Source: Bacillota bacterium
Lineage (GTDB): Bacteria > Bacillota > Bacilli > Paenibacillales > Paenibacillaceae
Assembly: GCA_023391635.1 (NCBI GenBank)
Contig: JAEWAQ010000027.1
Location: forward strand, 1 to 64,000
Length of the DNA stretch: 64,000 nt
Direction: 5' to 3'
Positions within the stretch are counted from its first letter, which is position 1, and each line of letters begins with the position of its first letter. The translations under genes were made by a program, and so were the position numbers. This document shows, in pieces, positions 16,901 to 24,196 of this stretch. The notes beneath the pieces are model-generated. The model did not search any database, was not told the DNA's origin, and worked only from the letters and a program-made list of their open reading frames with translations.

Positions 16901-18061
16901 GTAGGTACGGTCAAGGACGCGGCCAAGCAATGGGACAAGTGGCGGGAGACAGCGGCCCAATCCGGGGGCGGGCTTCCGGATTACGCGGTTGCCGCCGCAT
17001 CGTGCTACCTGGACTGGATCGGTCCCGCGGCCGTGCTCGCCGAATCGGACGCCGAAGGCAAGGTGAAGTGGAGCAGCCGCATCGTGCCGCAGCAGCAGCT
17101 TGCGCGCCAGCCTTCGCCCGCGTCCCGGGAAGATTTGGAGGGTGAGGGGGCCGGGGCTATCCGGAACGCTTTGATCGAAGGAGAGCCTGTCATCGTGCAG
17201 GATGACGAGTCGGATCGGCGCGTTCGTGCCGTGCTCTCCTGGCGTTATCCGAGCGAGGAAGCGACGAAGCTCCCGGCCAAAACTTCGATTACCGCTTGGA
17301 AAAACCGGTTGTTAGAAGCAACAGTGGGGGAAGATGATCGCAAAGAGCTTGTCCGTTTGACGGACGCGGCGCTAGAGGTCGACGACGATGAGGACGAACT
17401 GGCCAGAACGGCAGTGACAGAGGCCTGGAATGAGGATCAGACGGCTATCGCATCGCCCGTCTTTACGTACCGGCTGCGTCGCCCGCGCTTCATCGCCCAG
17501 AGCAAGCTGACGCCTGCGGAACGCGGAACGGCTTTCCATCTGGTCATGCAGCACCTTCCCTTGCAAGCAGGAGCAGATGAGTCGGACGTGGAGCGGCTTC
17601 TGGCCGACATGGTCGAACGCCGACTGCTGTTTCCGGAGCAGCGGGCGGCAGTCGGCGCTGAGGACATCGCCGCCTTTTGCCGAACCGAGTTGTTCGATCG
17701 GATGTGCAAGGCAGATCGCGTATGGAGGGAAATTCCGTTCACGTACGGCGTCCCCGCCAGCGTCGTCTATCCCGGTGCAGCTAGCGGCCTCGCGAATGAA
17801 TCGGCTGTCATACAGGGGGTCGTCGATTGCCTCGTCGAGGAAGAGGATGGTCTCATTCTGATTGATTACAAGACGGACATGCTCAAGGGCGGTTCCGCGG
17901 AGACGGCGGCGGAGAAGCACCGGTTCCAGGTCGAGAAGTACGGCGAAGCCATCGAGCGGATCGTCGGAAGGCCGGTCCGCGAAGCTTACGTGTACTTCTT
18001 CGACGGCGGGCGCGCAGTATGCCTATGGAAGCGAACCGGCATGCACGGAGAGCCGTCATGA
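13994..18061 (+). CDS. addA: ATP-dependent helicase/nuclease subunit A
   Basis: AddA is the UvrD-type helicase and second nuclease of the AddAB complex. The start ATG 13994 overlaps the addB stop and follows GGGGAGGA. The 1355-residue protein has Walker A AAAAGSGKTAVL (about 36-46), Walker B/motif II LDEYQDTNE, the helicase motif IVSIHKSKGLEFPVVF, motif VI VLYVALTRPKEKLFLVG and a C-terminal RecB-type nuclease motif LILIDYKTDML near residue 1290. It is longer than B. subtilis AddA (about 1230). Extra segments include an acidic stretch near 560-600, a tandem 10-residue repeat near 741-770, and acidic DDDEDEL near 1135. Confidence 0.96.
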   Translation: MNRIPGRWPAKPDGAKWTDEQWAAIAAEGSHLLVAAAAGSGKTAVLVERMIRRIADPDRPLEVDALLVATFTKAAAAEMKERIRHALEEALERAPNSRHLERQLALLPRAAITTLHSFCKEAVERYAPLIGLDPGFRMANDTESELLRMDTLDELFEETYEREGASGALSRLADRFGGERSDEPLHRLILEMHTFAGSHPWPEHWLAGAAARYRDADAAGLLASLWIRSLLGDTRLQLSGAYRMLEAALRLCGEPGGPAPYAEALQEDLLAVGHVLAALETDSWSGWQEAFAGCSFGRLKPCRGDNYDSELQEKVKAYRDTAKKTIAKQHEEWLVRTPDRYAEEMRELAPDMEALAALTVQFGQRYETAKRAKGLLDFADLEHYALRILRDPSSTPERAIPSAAAIDYRNRFAEIYLDEYQDTNEVQEAIVSLIARRDPGNIFMVGDVKQSIYRFRLAEPGLFMDKYRRYDIWEPALPDAESPEGLRIDLARNFRSRREIVDAVNHVFHLIMREPVGEMNYDRRAELVYGQGYPETAEPEAGASDGWGVELLLLDAAGAVAPDAPVAVEASLASPDTSVNDEHDPDAAGEAEDELESAQAEARCVAVEIRRLMGEGREGDVPFSVYEGRSGLYRPIQYRDIVILLRATSALAPIYLEELKAAGIPVYADLATGYFAATEVDVMLSLLAIIDNPRQDIPLAGVLRSPIVGLSADDMARIRLCDRRGQFWDAVLAAAAQNDPLLPDMAQRESQLSDMAQSNRQSSDAAENALPSPYVQRTVAAFVAQLSRWRNYARREPLGDLLWMIYRETGYYDFVGGLPGGSQRQANLRALIDRARGYEQSSRFRGLFRFLRFLGRMRDTGADLGAARALGEGENVVRIVSIHKSKGLEFPVVFAAGLGRGFNRRDLNGMFLKHKALGFGPRMVELDSRVAYPTLPQLAIRKRLAAEMLAEEMRVLYVALTRPKEKLFLVGTVKDAAKQWDKWRETAAQSGGGLPDYAVAAASCYLDWIGPAAVLAESDAEGKVKWSSRIVPQQQLARQPSPASREDLEGEGAGAIRNALIEGEPVIVQDDESDRRVRAVLSWRYPSEEATKLPAKTSITAWKNRLLEATVGEDDRKELVRLTDAALEVDDDEDELARTAVTEAWNEDQTAIASPVFTYRLRRPRFIAQSKLTPAERGTAFHLVMQHLPLQAGADESDVERLLADMVERRLLFPEQRAAVGAEDIAAFCRTELFDRMCKADRVWREIPFTYGVPASVVYPGAASGLANESAVIQGVVDCLVEEEDGLILIDYKTDMLKGGSAETAAEKHRFQVEKYGEAIERIVGRPVREAYVYFFDGGRAVCLWKRTGMHGEPS
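16214..16303 (+). repeat. Three tandem 30-base repeats inside addA
   Basis: Three consecutive 30-base units (16214-16243, 16244-16273, 16274-16303) encode the 10-residue repeats LLPDMAQRES, QLSDMAQSNR and QSSDAAENAL. The first two copies are most alike. The array keeps the frame and lies between helicase motifs, so it probably forms a flexible surface loop that grew by slippage or unequal exchange. Confidence 0.75.
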
Positions 18062-18094
18062 TCATGATCACATTTTGTGGAGGTTGTATCGCGA

Positions 18095-18700
18095 ATGGAA
18101 GGCAAGCGTAATTATACGGTTCCGATTCTGTTGGTCATCGTGACGGTGATGGCGATTCTGCTCGTGCTGGCTTATTCCAAGCTGCTGTTGACGCAGCAGC
18201 AGCAGGCGGTCGAGGAAGGTCGGCGGCTTGCCGATCAATACGAACAGGCGGTGATCCTGGCGAATCGCCTGCATGATGGAGCCGATGCGCTGCTGCAAGG
18301 CGCTGTCGCCGATCGCGTGCAAGCCGCATGGCTGATCGGAGAGGCGGATGGCGTGAAGAAGGAAGCGTTAAAATTGTTCGAGGGCGCAACCGCCATAGCC
18401 GATACGCCGTCCTCCGAAGATACGGCCGAGCAGTTGCAAGCCGCGATGGATGCGTTGTTCGCCGAATCGGACAGCGCCCTGCACCGCATGGCGGAACAGA
18501 CTGAACCGTTGTCCGCCGACCAGACGGCGCTGTTGCAAGCCGTTCGGGACGGCGCGGCAAGCATGAACGAATCGCTCGGGCGCTTCCGGCTGCCTACCGT
18601 CGATTCCGGCTACCGCAGCATGGCGGCCGGGGCCGATTGGGTCGAGCCCGCCCGGCAAGCAAGTCACGTTTTGATCGGGATCGCGGCACAATTGAAATAA
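18095..18700 (+). CDS. Hypothetical membrane-anchored protein
   Basis: A 201-residue protein with one N-terminal membrane segment (YTVPILLVIVTVMAILLVLAY, about 8-28) and a helical, Ala/Glu/Gln-rich remainder predicted outside the cytoplasm. ATG 18095 follows GGAGGT by ten bases; a GTG at 18077 would place the start on the Shine-Dalgarno sequence itself. The external part has heptad-like spacing (QQQQAVEEGRRLADQYEQAV) that suggests coiled coil. I do not recognise a family. It follows addA by 33 bases and may share its transcript. Confidence 0.75.
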   Translation: MEGKRNYTVPILLVIVTVMAILLVLAYSKLLLTQQQQAVEEGRRLADQYEQAVILANRLHDGADALLQGAVADRVQAAWLIGEADGVKKEALKLFEGATAIADTPSSEDTAEQLQAAMDALFAESDSALHRMAEQTEPLSADQTALLQAVRDGAASMNESLGRFRLPTVDSGYRSMAAGADWVEPARQASHVLIGIAAQLK

Positions 18701-18785
18701 GACGGGCTAATCAAGTCGTCCGACAGTAGCCATTCGCCCAACGGCGCATATGTTGGCATTGAAGACACGCAAGGGGTGAATCGGC

Positions 18786-19079
18786 ATGGAGAAGACGGAA
18801 GCCCAGCAGATGGCTCAGTCGCATATGCATCGATACGTAGGCGTAAAATTGGCTGACGGCAGCAGCTATGACGGAATCATGGAACATGTAGACGAACATT
18901 GGGTGTGCCTGGCTGTACCGGGAGCGGTCGAGCCGGTTCGCGCCTTCTTTCCCGGACCGGCGCCCTTCTTTCCCGGCGGTTTCGGGTTTGGTCCCTATAC
19001 GTTCCCACGTCGTTTCGGGCGTCTCGTGCTGCCGCTGGCCGCGCTGACCGCGGTATCGCTGCTGCCTTATTACTGGTAG
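18786..19079 (+). CDS. Small hypothetical protein with hydrophobic C-terminus
   Basis: A 97-residue protein starting behind AAGGGGTG. The N-terminal half (RYVGVKLADGSSYDGIMEHVDEHWVCLAV is its core region) looks like a small Sm/Lsm-type beta barrel that would mediate a simple binding role. The middle is Pro/Phe/Gly-rich (repeated FFPGPAPFFPGGFGFG) and the C-terminus has one hydrophobic segment (LVLPLAALTAVSLLPYYW). The mixture resembles small spore- or envelope-associated proteins of Bacilli, but that is inference only. No clear family. Confidence 0.65.
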   Translation: MEKTEAQQMAQSHMHRYVGVKLADGSSYDGIMEHVDEHWVCLAVPGAVEPVRAFFPGPAPFFPGGFGFGPYTFPRRFGRLVLPLAALTAVSLLPYYW

Positions 19080-19218
19080 TTCCAGTGGACCGGCGGATTC
19101 GGAGCCCGGAGGCGGCTAACGTCCCCGGGCATCGCGGGTTTATGCATTGGACGAGCTTCCCGTCCATGCGTTATGATAGAGGTTGAAAAGTTCGATCCGA
19201 TAAAAGGGGACGAAGGCG

Positions 19219-19569
19219 ATGGATTGCATTTTCTGCAAAATCGTGGAAGGGACAATTCCTTCCCGCAAAGTGTATGAGGACGATCAAATATTGGCATTCC
19301 ACGACATTCAGCCGCAAGCGCCGGTGCATCTGCTCGTTATTCCGAAGAAGCATATCGCTTCCTTGGATGCGGCGGAATCGGACGATGCCGAGCTGCTCGG
19401 TCGCGCCATGCTGGCTGCCAAGCAGGTCGCCAATGACGCGGGGCTCGCGGATAGCGGCTACCGCGTCTTAACCAATATCGGACAAGATTCGGGACAAGTC
19501 GTATTCCATATCCATCTGCACGTCCTCGGCGGGGAAAAATTGGCGGGGTTGAACCCGCCGAATTCCTGA
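19219..19569 (+). CDS. hinT: HIT family purine nucleoside phosphoramidase
   Basis: A 116-residue protein with the histidine-triad signature FHIHLHVLGG (H97, H99, H101) and the N-terminal CIFCKIVEGTIPS block with two cysteines typical of HinT/PKCI-1. These enzymes cleave AMP-lysine or AMP-NH2 type phosphoramidates. The length is the family norm. It starts 8 bases after AAAAGGGGACG. It lies just upstream of the rpsU promoter and is probably transcribed alone; a TATGAT at 19172-19177 could be its -10 box but lacks a well-spaced -35. Confidence 0.92.
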   Translation: MDCIFCKIVEGTIPSRKVYEDDQILAFHDIQPQAPVHLLVIPKKHIASLDAAESDDAELLGRAMLAAKQVANDAGLADSGYRVLTNIGQDSGQVVFHIHLHVLGGEKLAGLNPPNS

Positions 19570-19588
19570 TTTCAACATCGATCCCAAG

Positions 19589-19618
19589 TTGACACCCTCT
19601 TTCCGAATCACATATAAT
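19589..19618 (+). promoter_or_regulatory. Strong SigA promoter for rpsU-yqeY
   Basis: Perfect TTGACA (19589-19594) and perfect TATAAT (19613-19618) with an 18-base spacer, 51 bases upstream of the rpsU start codon. Confidence 0.85.
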
Positions 19619-19668
19619 GAGGGTTGATAACCGTGTGTTGTGGTCTGTTGCGGAGGGAGGGAAAACAG

Positions 19669-19842
19669 GTGTCCGAAACGAAAGTACGCAAAAACGAAAC
19701 AATCGACGCTGCACTCCGCCGCTTTAAGCGTTCCATCGCCAAAGACGGCGTTCTCGCTGAAGTGAAGAAGCGCAAGCATTACGAGAAACCGAGTGTCAAG
19801 CGCAAGAAGAAATCCGAAGCTGCGCGCAAACGCAAGTTCTAG
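19669..19842 (+). CDS. rpsU: 30S ribosomal protein S21
   Basis: A 57-residue protein beginning VSETKVRKNETIDAALRRF and ending in the Lys/Arg-rich tail SEAARKRKF characteristic of S21. I choose the GTG at 19669; GGAGGGAGGG lies upstream and the longer reading would add a non-family leader. S21 binds the 30S platform near the anti-Shine-Dalgarno region. It is followed by yqeY after 14 bases, the usual Bacilli arrangement. Confidence 0.96.
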   Translation: MSETKVRKNETIDAALRRFKRSIAKDGVLAEVKKRKHYEKPSVKRKKKSEAARKRKF

Positions 19843-19856
19843 GAGGCATTCGCGTC

Positions 19857-20300
19857 ATGAACCTCGCGGAACGATTGAACGAAGACATGAAACAAGCGAT
19901 GAAAGCCGGGGAGAAGTTTCGGTTATCGACCATCCGTATGGTTCGGGCATCGATCAAGAACCAAGAGATTGAGCTGCGGCGCTCGCTGAACGACGATGAA
20001 GTTTTGCAAGTCGTCAGCCGGGATTTGAAGCAGCGCAGGGATTCCCTCCAGGATTTCGAAAGAGCAGGCCGAGAGGATCTCGTCGAGCAGATGAAGGGCG
20101 AGATCGAGATCATCAGCCAGTACCTTCCTGAGCAGCTAAACGAAGAAGAAATCAAAGCGATCGTGATGCAGACCATACAAGAAACCGGTGCTTCTTCCAA
20201 AGCCGATATGGGAAAGTTGATGGGCGCCTTGATGCCGAAGGTCAAAGGACGCGCCGACGGCAAGCTCGTCAACCAATTGGTCCAGCAAGTTCTTTCTTAA
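19857..20300 (+). CDS. yqeY: GatB/YqeY domain-containing protein
   Basis: A 147-residue protein matching YqeY: N-terminal NLAERLNEDMKQAMKAGEK, RLSTIRMVRASIKNQEIE, and a C-terminal domain like the tail of GatB (ASSKADMGKLMGALMPKVKG). The GatB relation suggests tRNA binding, but the role is not established. ATG follows AGGAGG. It is co-transcribed with rpsU and ends at a clear terminator. Confidence 0.94.
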   Translation: MNLAERLNEDMKQAMKAGEKFRLSTIRMVRASIKNQEIELRRSLNDDEVLQVVSRDLKQRRDSLQDFERAGREDLVEQMKGEIEIISQYLPEQLNEEEIKAIVMQTIQETGASSKADMGKLMGALMPKVKGRADGKLVNQLVQQVLS

Positions 20301-20312
20301 TCATCGCATGCA

Positions 20313-20339
20313 AAGCACTCCCGCACGGGGGTGCTTTTT
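20313..20339 (+). terminator. Rho-independent terminator after yqeY
   Basis: AAGCACTCCC and GGGGGTGCTT form a GC-rich stem with a short loop, followed by TTTTT. Confidence 0.88.
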
Positions 20340-20371
20340 CATCAGATAGGCGCTATGGTACGGAGTGCGTA

Positions 20372-20397
20372 TGAAACCGGACAAGCGCTTTCGCGTA
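20372..20397 (+). promoter_or_regulatory. SigW-type promoter for nfeD-floA
   Basis: TGAAAC at 20372-20377 and CGTA at 20394-20397 with exactly 16 bases between them, an exact match to the B. subtilis SigW consensus. It lies 44 bases before the nfeD start. The orthologous yqeZ-yqfA-yqfB operon of B. subtilis is a known SigW target, so motif and context agree. Confidence 0.85.
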
Positions 20398-20441
20398 TGA
20401 ACACTTATTCGACATTATGCCGTACAGAAGGAGGGCTTCAG

Positions 20442-21821
20442 TTGGCAGTCGGCAGAAAGATCGTTGCGTTCGGTTGGTTATTTCTCATAATGATGGGTAT
20501 GGTATTCGCAGGGCAAAGTATCGTGCCGAGCGCATCTGCCGCCTCGGAGCAGCAAGCCGAACCCGCGGCGGGAGGTTACGTATACGTCATCCCGGTGCAA
20601 ATGACCGTTCAGGGCGGACTGGCCTCGTTCCTGGATCGTGCGCTTACCGAGGCGGAAGAAGCGAAGGCTGCGCTGGTCGTACTCGATGTGGATACGCCGG
20701 GCGGTCGCCTGGATACGGCCGAAGAGATCGCCAAGCGCATACGCGAGGCGAAAGTGCCGACGGTCGCGTTCGTCAGCGGCAAGGCCGCATCGGCTGGCGC
20801 CTACCTGTCGCTAAACGCCGGGGGCATCGTTATGTCGCCGGGGTCGTCGATCGGCGCGGCAATGATCGTGGATCAGACCGGGGAAGCGGTTGAAAATCCC
20901 AAGCTCATCGGGCATTGGAGGTCCGAGATCACCTCCGCAGCGGAATTGAACGGCCGCAATCCGGATATCGCGGTCGCGATGGTCGATCCGAACGTCGTGG
21001 TGAACATGCCGGAGATCGGTCGTACCAAGGAGAAAGGCGAGATTCTGTCGCTATCTGCGCAAGAAGCGCTAAAGGTCGGCTATGCCGATCATGTCGCGAA
21101 GTCGGTGGACGAAGTGATCGCCTGGAAAGACTTGTCCGGCGTGACGGTGGTCGAACTGCAACCGTCATTCTCCGAGAAAGTGTCCCAGTGGCTGACCAGC
21201 CCGGGCGTCGCCACGCTGCTGCTGATCATTGGGATTGCGGGCATCGCCATCGAGTTTCTCGTTCCGGGCTTCGGCATTCCGGGCATTGTAGGTCTTGCGG
21301 CTTTCTGCTTGTACTTCTTCGGCTCCTTCATCGCCGGATTCGCCGGAATGGAGGCGATTATTTTCTTCCTGGCGGGCATCGTTCTGCTCGTCATCGAGAT
21401 GTTCGTACCGAGCTTCGGCGTGCTGGGCATACTCGGCATCATCGGCGTCGTCTACGGCATCGCGCATGCAGCTTTCGATACCGGGCATGCGATGCGTTCG
21501 CTCGGCCTCGCCGCCTTGGTCGCCATCGTCGTGATCGCCATCGTCGTGTACGCTTTCCGCAAGCGCGGCATCTGGAACCGGTTCATCCTGCGCGAGCAAT
21601 TGACGACGGATCAAGGCTATGTGCCGAATGCGTCGCGTGAGCACATGCTTGGCCTGGAAGGTACAGCTTTGTCGCTGCTGCGTCCGGCTGGCGTCGCCGA
21701 AATCGACGGCCAGCGGGTGGACGTGGTGTCTTCGGGAGAATATATCGAACCGGGCAGCAAAGTGCGCGTTACTTCGGTTGACGGTACCCGCATCGTCGTG
21801 AAGGAAATCGGCAAGGCATGA
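20442..21821 (+). CDS. yqeZ: NfeD-family membrane-bound serine protease (YqeZ-like)
   Basis: The TTG at 20442 is the likely start because AGGAGGG lies six bases upstream and the product then begins with a signal peptide (VAFGWLFLIMMGMVFAG, then SASA). The 459-residue protein has a ClpP-class serine protease domain with the nucleophile region SGKAASAGAYLSLNAGG and the start VIPVQMTVQGGLASFLDRAL. Then come several membrane segments (about 255-380) and a C-terminal NfeD OB-fold domain (GLEGTALSLLRPAGVAEIDG, ending RVTSVDGTRIVVKEI). NfeD proteins are encoded beside flotillin or stomatin and are thought to act with them on membrane quality. The gene is followed by floA. Confidence 0.92.
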   Translation: MAVGRKIVAFGWLFLIMMGMVFAGQSIVPSASAASEQQAEPAAGGYVYVIPVQMTVQGGLASFLDRALTEAEEAKAALVVLDVDTPGGRLDTAEEIAKRIREAKVPTVAFVSGKAASAGAYLSLNAGGIVMSPGSSIGAAMIVDQTGEAVENPKLIGHWRSEITSAAELNGRNPDIAVAMVDPNVVVNMPEIGRTKEKGEILSLSAQEALKVGYADHVAKSVDEVIAWKDLSGVTVVELQPSFSEKVSQWLTSPGVATLLLIIGIAGIAIEFLVPGFGIPGIVGLAAFCLYFFGSFIAGFAGMEAIIFFLAGIVLLVIEMFVPSFGVLGILGIIGVVYGIAHAAFDTGHAMRSLGLAALVAIVVIAIVVYAFRKRGIWNRFILREQLTTDQGYVPNASREHMLGLEGTALSLLRPAGVAEIDGQRVDVVSSGEYIEPGSKVRVTSVDGTRIVVKEIGKA

Positions 21822-21875
21822 CGAATGTGTAAGGTGCTGGAACATACCCCAAATCTCATTTATTAGGAGGATCAC

Positions 21876-22868
21876 ATGGACCCGTTGATTCAGTTGCTCG
21901 TCATCATTGCACTCGTCGTCATCGCGCTATCGGTATTTTTGAGCTTCTTCCCGTTCATGCTGTGGATTTCGGCGCTCGCTTCGGGCGTGCGCATCGGCAT
22001 CATTACGCTCGTCGCCATGCGGCTGCGCCGCGTCGTGCCGAGCCGGATCGTCAACCCGATGATTAAAGCAACGAAGGCCGGACTGGGCCTGAACATCAAT
22101 CAACTTGAGAGTCACTTCCTGGCGGGCGGCAACGTGGATCGCGTCGTCAACTCGCTGATTGCCGCACAGCGCGCGAATATTCCGTTGGTGTTCGAACGTG
22201 CGGCAGCCATTGATCTTGCCGGACGCGATGTGCTGCAAGCCGTACAAATGAGCGTCAACCCGCGCGTCATCGAGACGCCGATCGTCTCCGCCGTCGCCAA
22301 GGACGGTATCGAAGTGAAAGTCAGAGCGCGTGTAACCGTACGGGCGAATATCGACCGTCTCGTCGGCGGCGCCGGAGAAGAAACGATCATCGCACGCGTC
22401 GGCGAAGGAATCGTCAGCACGAACGGTTCGGCCAATTCCCATAAGGACGTGCTGGAAAATCCGGACCTTATCTCGCGCACCGTGCTGAGCAAAGGACTGG
22501 ATGCCGGCACCGCGTTCGAAATTCTGTCGATCGACATTGCGGACGTAGACGTCGGCAAGAACATCGGCGCGCATCTGCAGACTGAGCAGGCGGAAGCCGA
22601 CAAACGGATTGCTCAGGCGAAGGCGGAAGAACGCCGCGCGATGGCCGTTGCGCAAGAGCAAGAAATGAAGGCGCGCGTCGTCGAGATGCAGGCCAAAGTG
22701 GTCGAGGCCGAATCCGAAGTGCCATTGGCGATGGCCGATGCTCTCAAGAACGGCAAGCTGGGTGTCATGGATTACATGAATTTGAAGAACATCGAGGCCG
22801 ATACGCAAATGCGTGGATCGATCGGCAATCAAGGCGACCCCCGCCCGGACCAGAATGGCAAGAAGTAA
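21876..22868 (+). CDS. floA: Flotillin-like protein FloA
   Basis: A 330-residue protein with an N-terminal membrane segment (LLVIIALVVIALSVFLSFF), a band-7/PHB domain (VQMSVNPRVIETPIVSAVAKDGIEVKVRARVTV region), and a C-terminal Glu/Ala-rich helical region (EQAEADKRIAQAKAEERRAM). It is nearly identical in layout to B. subtilis YqfA/FloA, which scaffolds functional membrane microdomains. ATG follows AGGAGG. It lies 54 bases after nfeD with no terminator between, so both are probably SigW-driven. Confidence 0.95.
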   Translation: MDPLIQLLVIIALVVIALSVFLSFFPFMLWISALASGVRIGIITLVAMRLRRVVPSRIVNPMIKATKAGLGLNINQLESHFLAGGNVDRVVNSLIAAQRANIPLVFERAAAIDLAGRDVLQAVQMSVNPRVIETPIVSAVAKDGIEVKVRARVTVRANIDRLVGGAGEETIIARVGEGIVSTNGSANSHKDVLENPDLISRTVLSKGLDAGTAFEILSIDIADVDVGKNIGAHLQTEQAEADKRIAQAKAEERRAMAVAQEQEMKARVVEMQAKVVEAESEVPLAMADALKNGKLGVMDYMNLKNIEADTQMRGSIGNQGDPRPDQNGKK

Positions 22869-22931
22869 CCGAGCGTCTTGACTTTCTTGCAATAAAGAAG
22901 TCGATCAGACGCCAGGAAAGGAGGTTACGGG

Positions 22932-23483
22932 TTGGAGAAGTTGATTGCATTCATTACGCACAATCCGTTCATCCTGATCATTATCGTCGGACTGCTGTAT
23001 TCGATGTTTTTTCGCAAATCGCCGATCGAGAAGCCGCCAGGACAACGGCCAGGCAACGGACCGAACCGGATGCCGAACTTCGGCGGTTCGCCGGTATTCG
23101 CGCCCAAGCCGCAACGGACCGAAACCGGGACGCCCGCCCGGCAGCCCGAGATCAGACCGTCATTCGGCGGTCTGGCCGATTCGGCGCCGCAGCCGGCCGA
23201 AGATCCGTACATGCAAGTACCTGTGCCCGCGATGCCAGACGAGACGCCTCTCGCGCCGAGCTATTCGCTGCAGGAACGTACGGAGCCGGTACGACCGGAA
23301 CAACCGCGAACCGTGTCTGCTCGCTCAAGACAGACGCCGCAAGCGACTGCGGCTTCTTACGCCGTCCTCACGCCAACGGACGGCAATCGTGCCAACTTGA
23401 CTTCCGACGATTTGAAGCGCGCCGTCGTATGGGCGGAAATCATCGGCCCACCCCGCGCCAAACGACCATATTACAGAAGATAA
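22932..23483 (+). CDS. Hypothetical membrane-anchored, proline-rich protein (yqfB position)
   Basis: A 183-residue protein starting at TTG 22932 behind AAAGGAGGT. It has one N-terminal membrane segment (FILIIIVGLLYSMFF) and then a long Pro/Arg/Thr-rich disordered tail with a short ordered end (LTSDDLKRAVVWAEIIGPPR). The C-terminal block, with its RAVVWAEIIGPPRAKRPY wording, looks like the conserved functional part and may bind a partner. It occupies the place of yqfB in the nfeD-floA operon but is much longer than YqfB. A terminator follows. Confidence 0.7.
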   Translation: MEKLIAFITHNPFILIIIVGLLYSMFFRKSPIEKPPGQRPGNGPNRMPNFGGSPVFAPKPQRTETGTPARQPEIRPSFGGLADSAPQPAEDPYMQVPVPAMPDETPLAPSYSLQERTEPVRPEQPRTVSARSRQTPQATAASYAVLTPTDGNRANLTSDDLKRAVVWAEIIGPPRAKRPYYRR

Positions 23484-23494
23484 TCTTGCATCCG

Positions 23495-23528
23495 GAAGCC
23501 TGCCGTCTTATTGCGGCAGGCTTCTTGG
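23495..23528 (+). terminator. Rho-independent terminator closing the nfeD-floA operon
   Basis: An 11-base perfect stem GAAGCCTGCCG/CGGCAGGCTTC with an 8-base loop, followed by a modest T-rich stretch TTGGTG. Confidence 0.7.
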
Positions 23529-23645
23529 TGTTGCTTGGCAGCACATCGACGAACATGGCCCGTTGTCCCGCCCATCCGCCACCTATGATGCTGTCCGCGC
23601 CATTACCGCTCTTAAGATCGGCTAGCCGTTTCCCCGTCTCCTGCC

Positions 23646-23674
23646 TCATATTTCTACGTTCGCCCGCATATGTT
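23646..23674 (+). promoter_or_regulatory. SigE-like promoter for yqfC-yqfD
   Basis: TCATATT at 23646-23652 and CATATGTT at 23667-23674, 14 bases apart, match the SigE pattern (KMATATT, 14-15 bases, CATACAMT) fully in the -35 and in the CATA of the -10. The yqfC start codon is 26 bases beyond. In B. subtilis yqfC and yqfD belong to the SigE regulon, so the match has independent support. Confidence 0.65.
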
Positions 23675-23699
23675 TTACGGTACGGGAGGAGGACCGCCC

Positions 23700-23984
23700 A
23701 TGCCGCAAGTCAGCCGGAAGCTGCGCAAATGGACTGCCGCGATTCTCGATCTTCCCCAGGATGTGGTGCAGGATCTTCCGCGCGTCACGATGATCGGCGG
23801 TATTCAGCTCATGGTGGAAAACCATCGCGGCGTCCTTCATTTCTCTCCCGACAAGCTCCGGCTCGCGATGGAGCGAGGGGAACTCGAAGTATCCGGAGCG
23901 GAATTGGTCATTCGCACGATCGGTGCGGAAGACGTATTCGTGGAAGGCCGCATTACGGGCGTGACGCTTCATGCGAAGGGGTAA
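23700..23984 (+). CDS. yqfC: Sporulation protein YqfC
   Basis: A 94-residue protein starting at ATG 23700 behind GGGAGGAGGACC. Family features visible are RKLRKWTAAILDLPQDVVQDLPRVTMIG at the start, a central HRGVLHFSPDKLRLAMERGELEV and the end GRITGVTLHAKG, which match the YabP/YqfC family of small beta-rich mother-cell proteins. YqfC is needed for normal sporulation in B. subtilis, probably together with YqfD. Promoter and order fit expression in the mother cell. Confidence 0.9.
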   Translation: MPQVSRKLRKWTAAILDLPQDVVQDLPRVTMIGGIQLMVENHRGVLHFSPDKLRLAMERGELEVSGAELVIRTIGAEDVFVEGRITGVTLHAKG

Positions 23985-24196
23985 CGGACCGTCATCCCGG
24001 CCTTCGAGACGACCCGGCCGGCGGCCGGGCCGGGGCCGGACAAGCAGCGCCTCAAGGCTGCGACAGCGGGCATGCGGGCCGATATCCCGTCGGCTCGCAG
24101 AAGCCCGGCAGACGACGGATACGAAGCGTGCGCATGCAGGCAGGACAAGCTGACGGGCGCGGCAATCGGCCGATCGCCCGGGAGGGGACGATAGAG

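Noticed and set aside
20331..20441. Start of nfeD at 20331
   Set aside because: It would begin inside the yqeY terminator and upstream of the SigW promoter; TTG 20442 has AGGAGGG and gives a normal signal peptide.
23429..24196. Upstream extension of the yqfD frame by 256 codons
   Set aside because: It overlaps the end of the preceding gene, a terminator and all of yqfC in another frame, and its translation has no domain. ATG 24197 has a good Shine-Dalgarno sequence.
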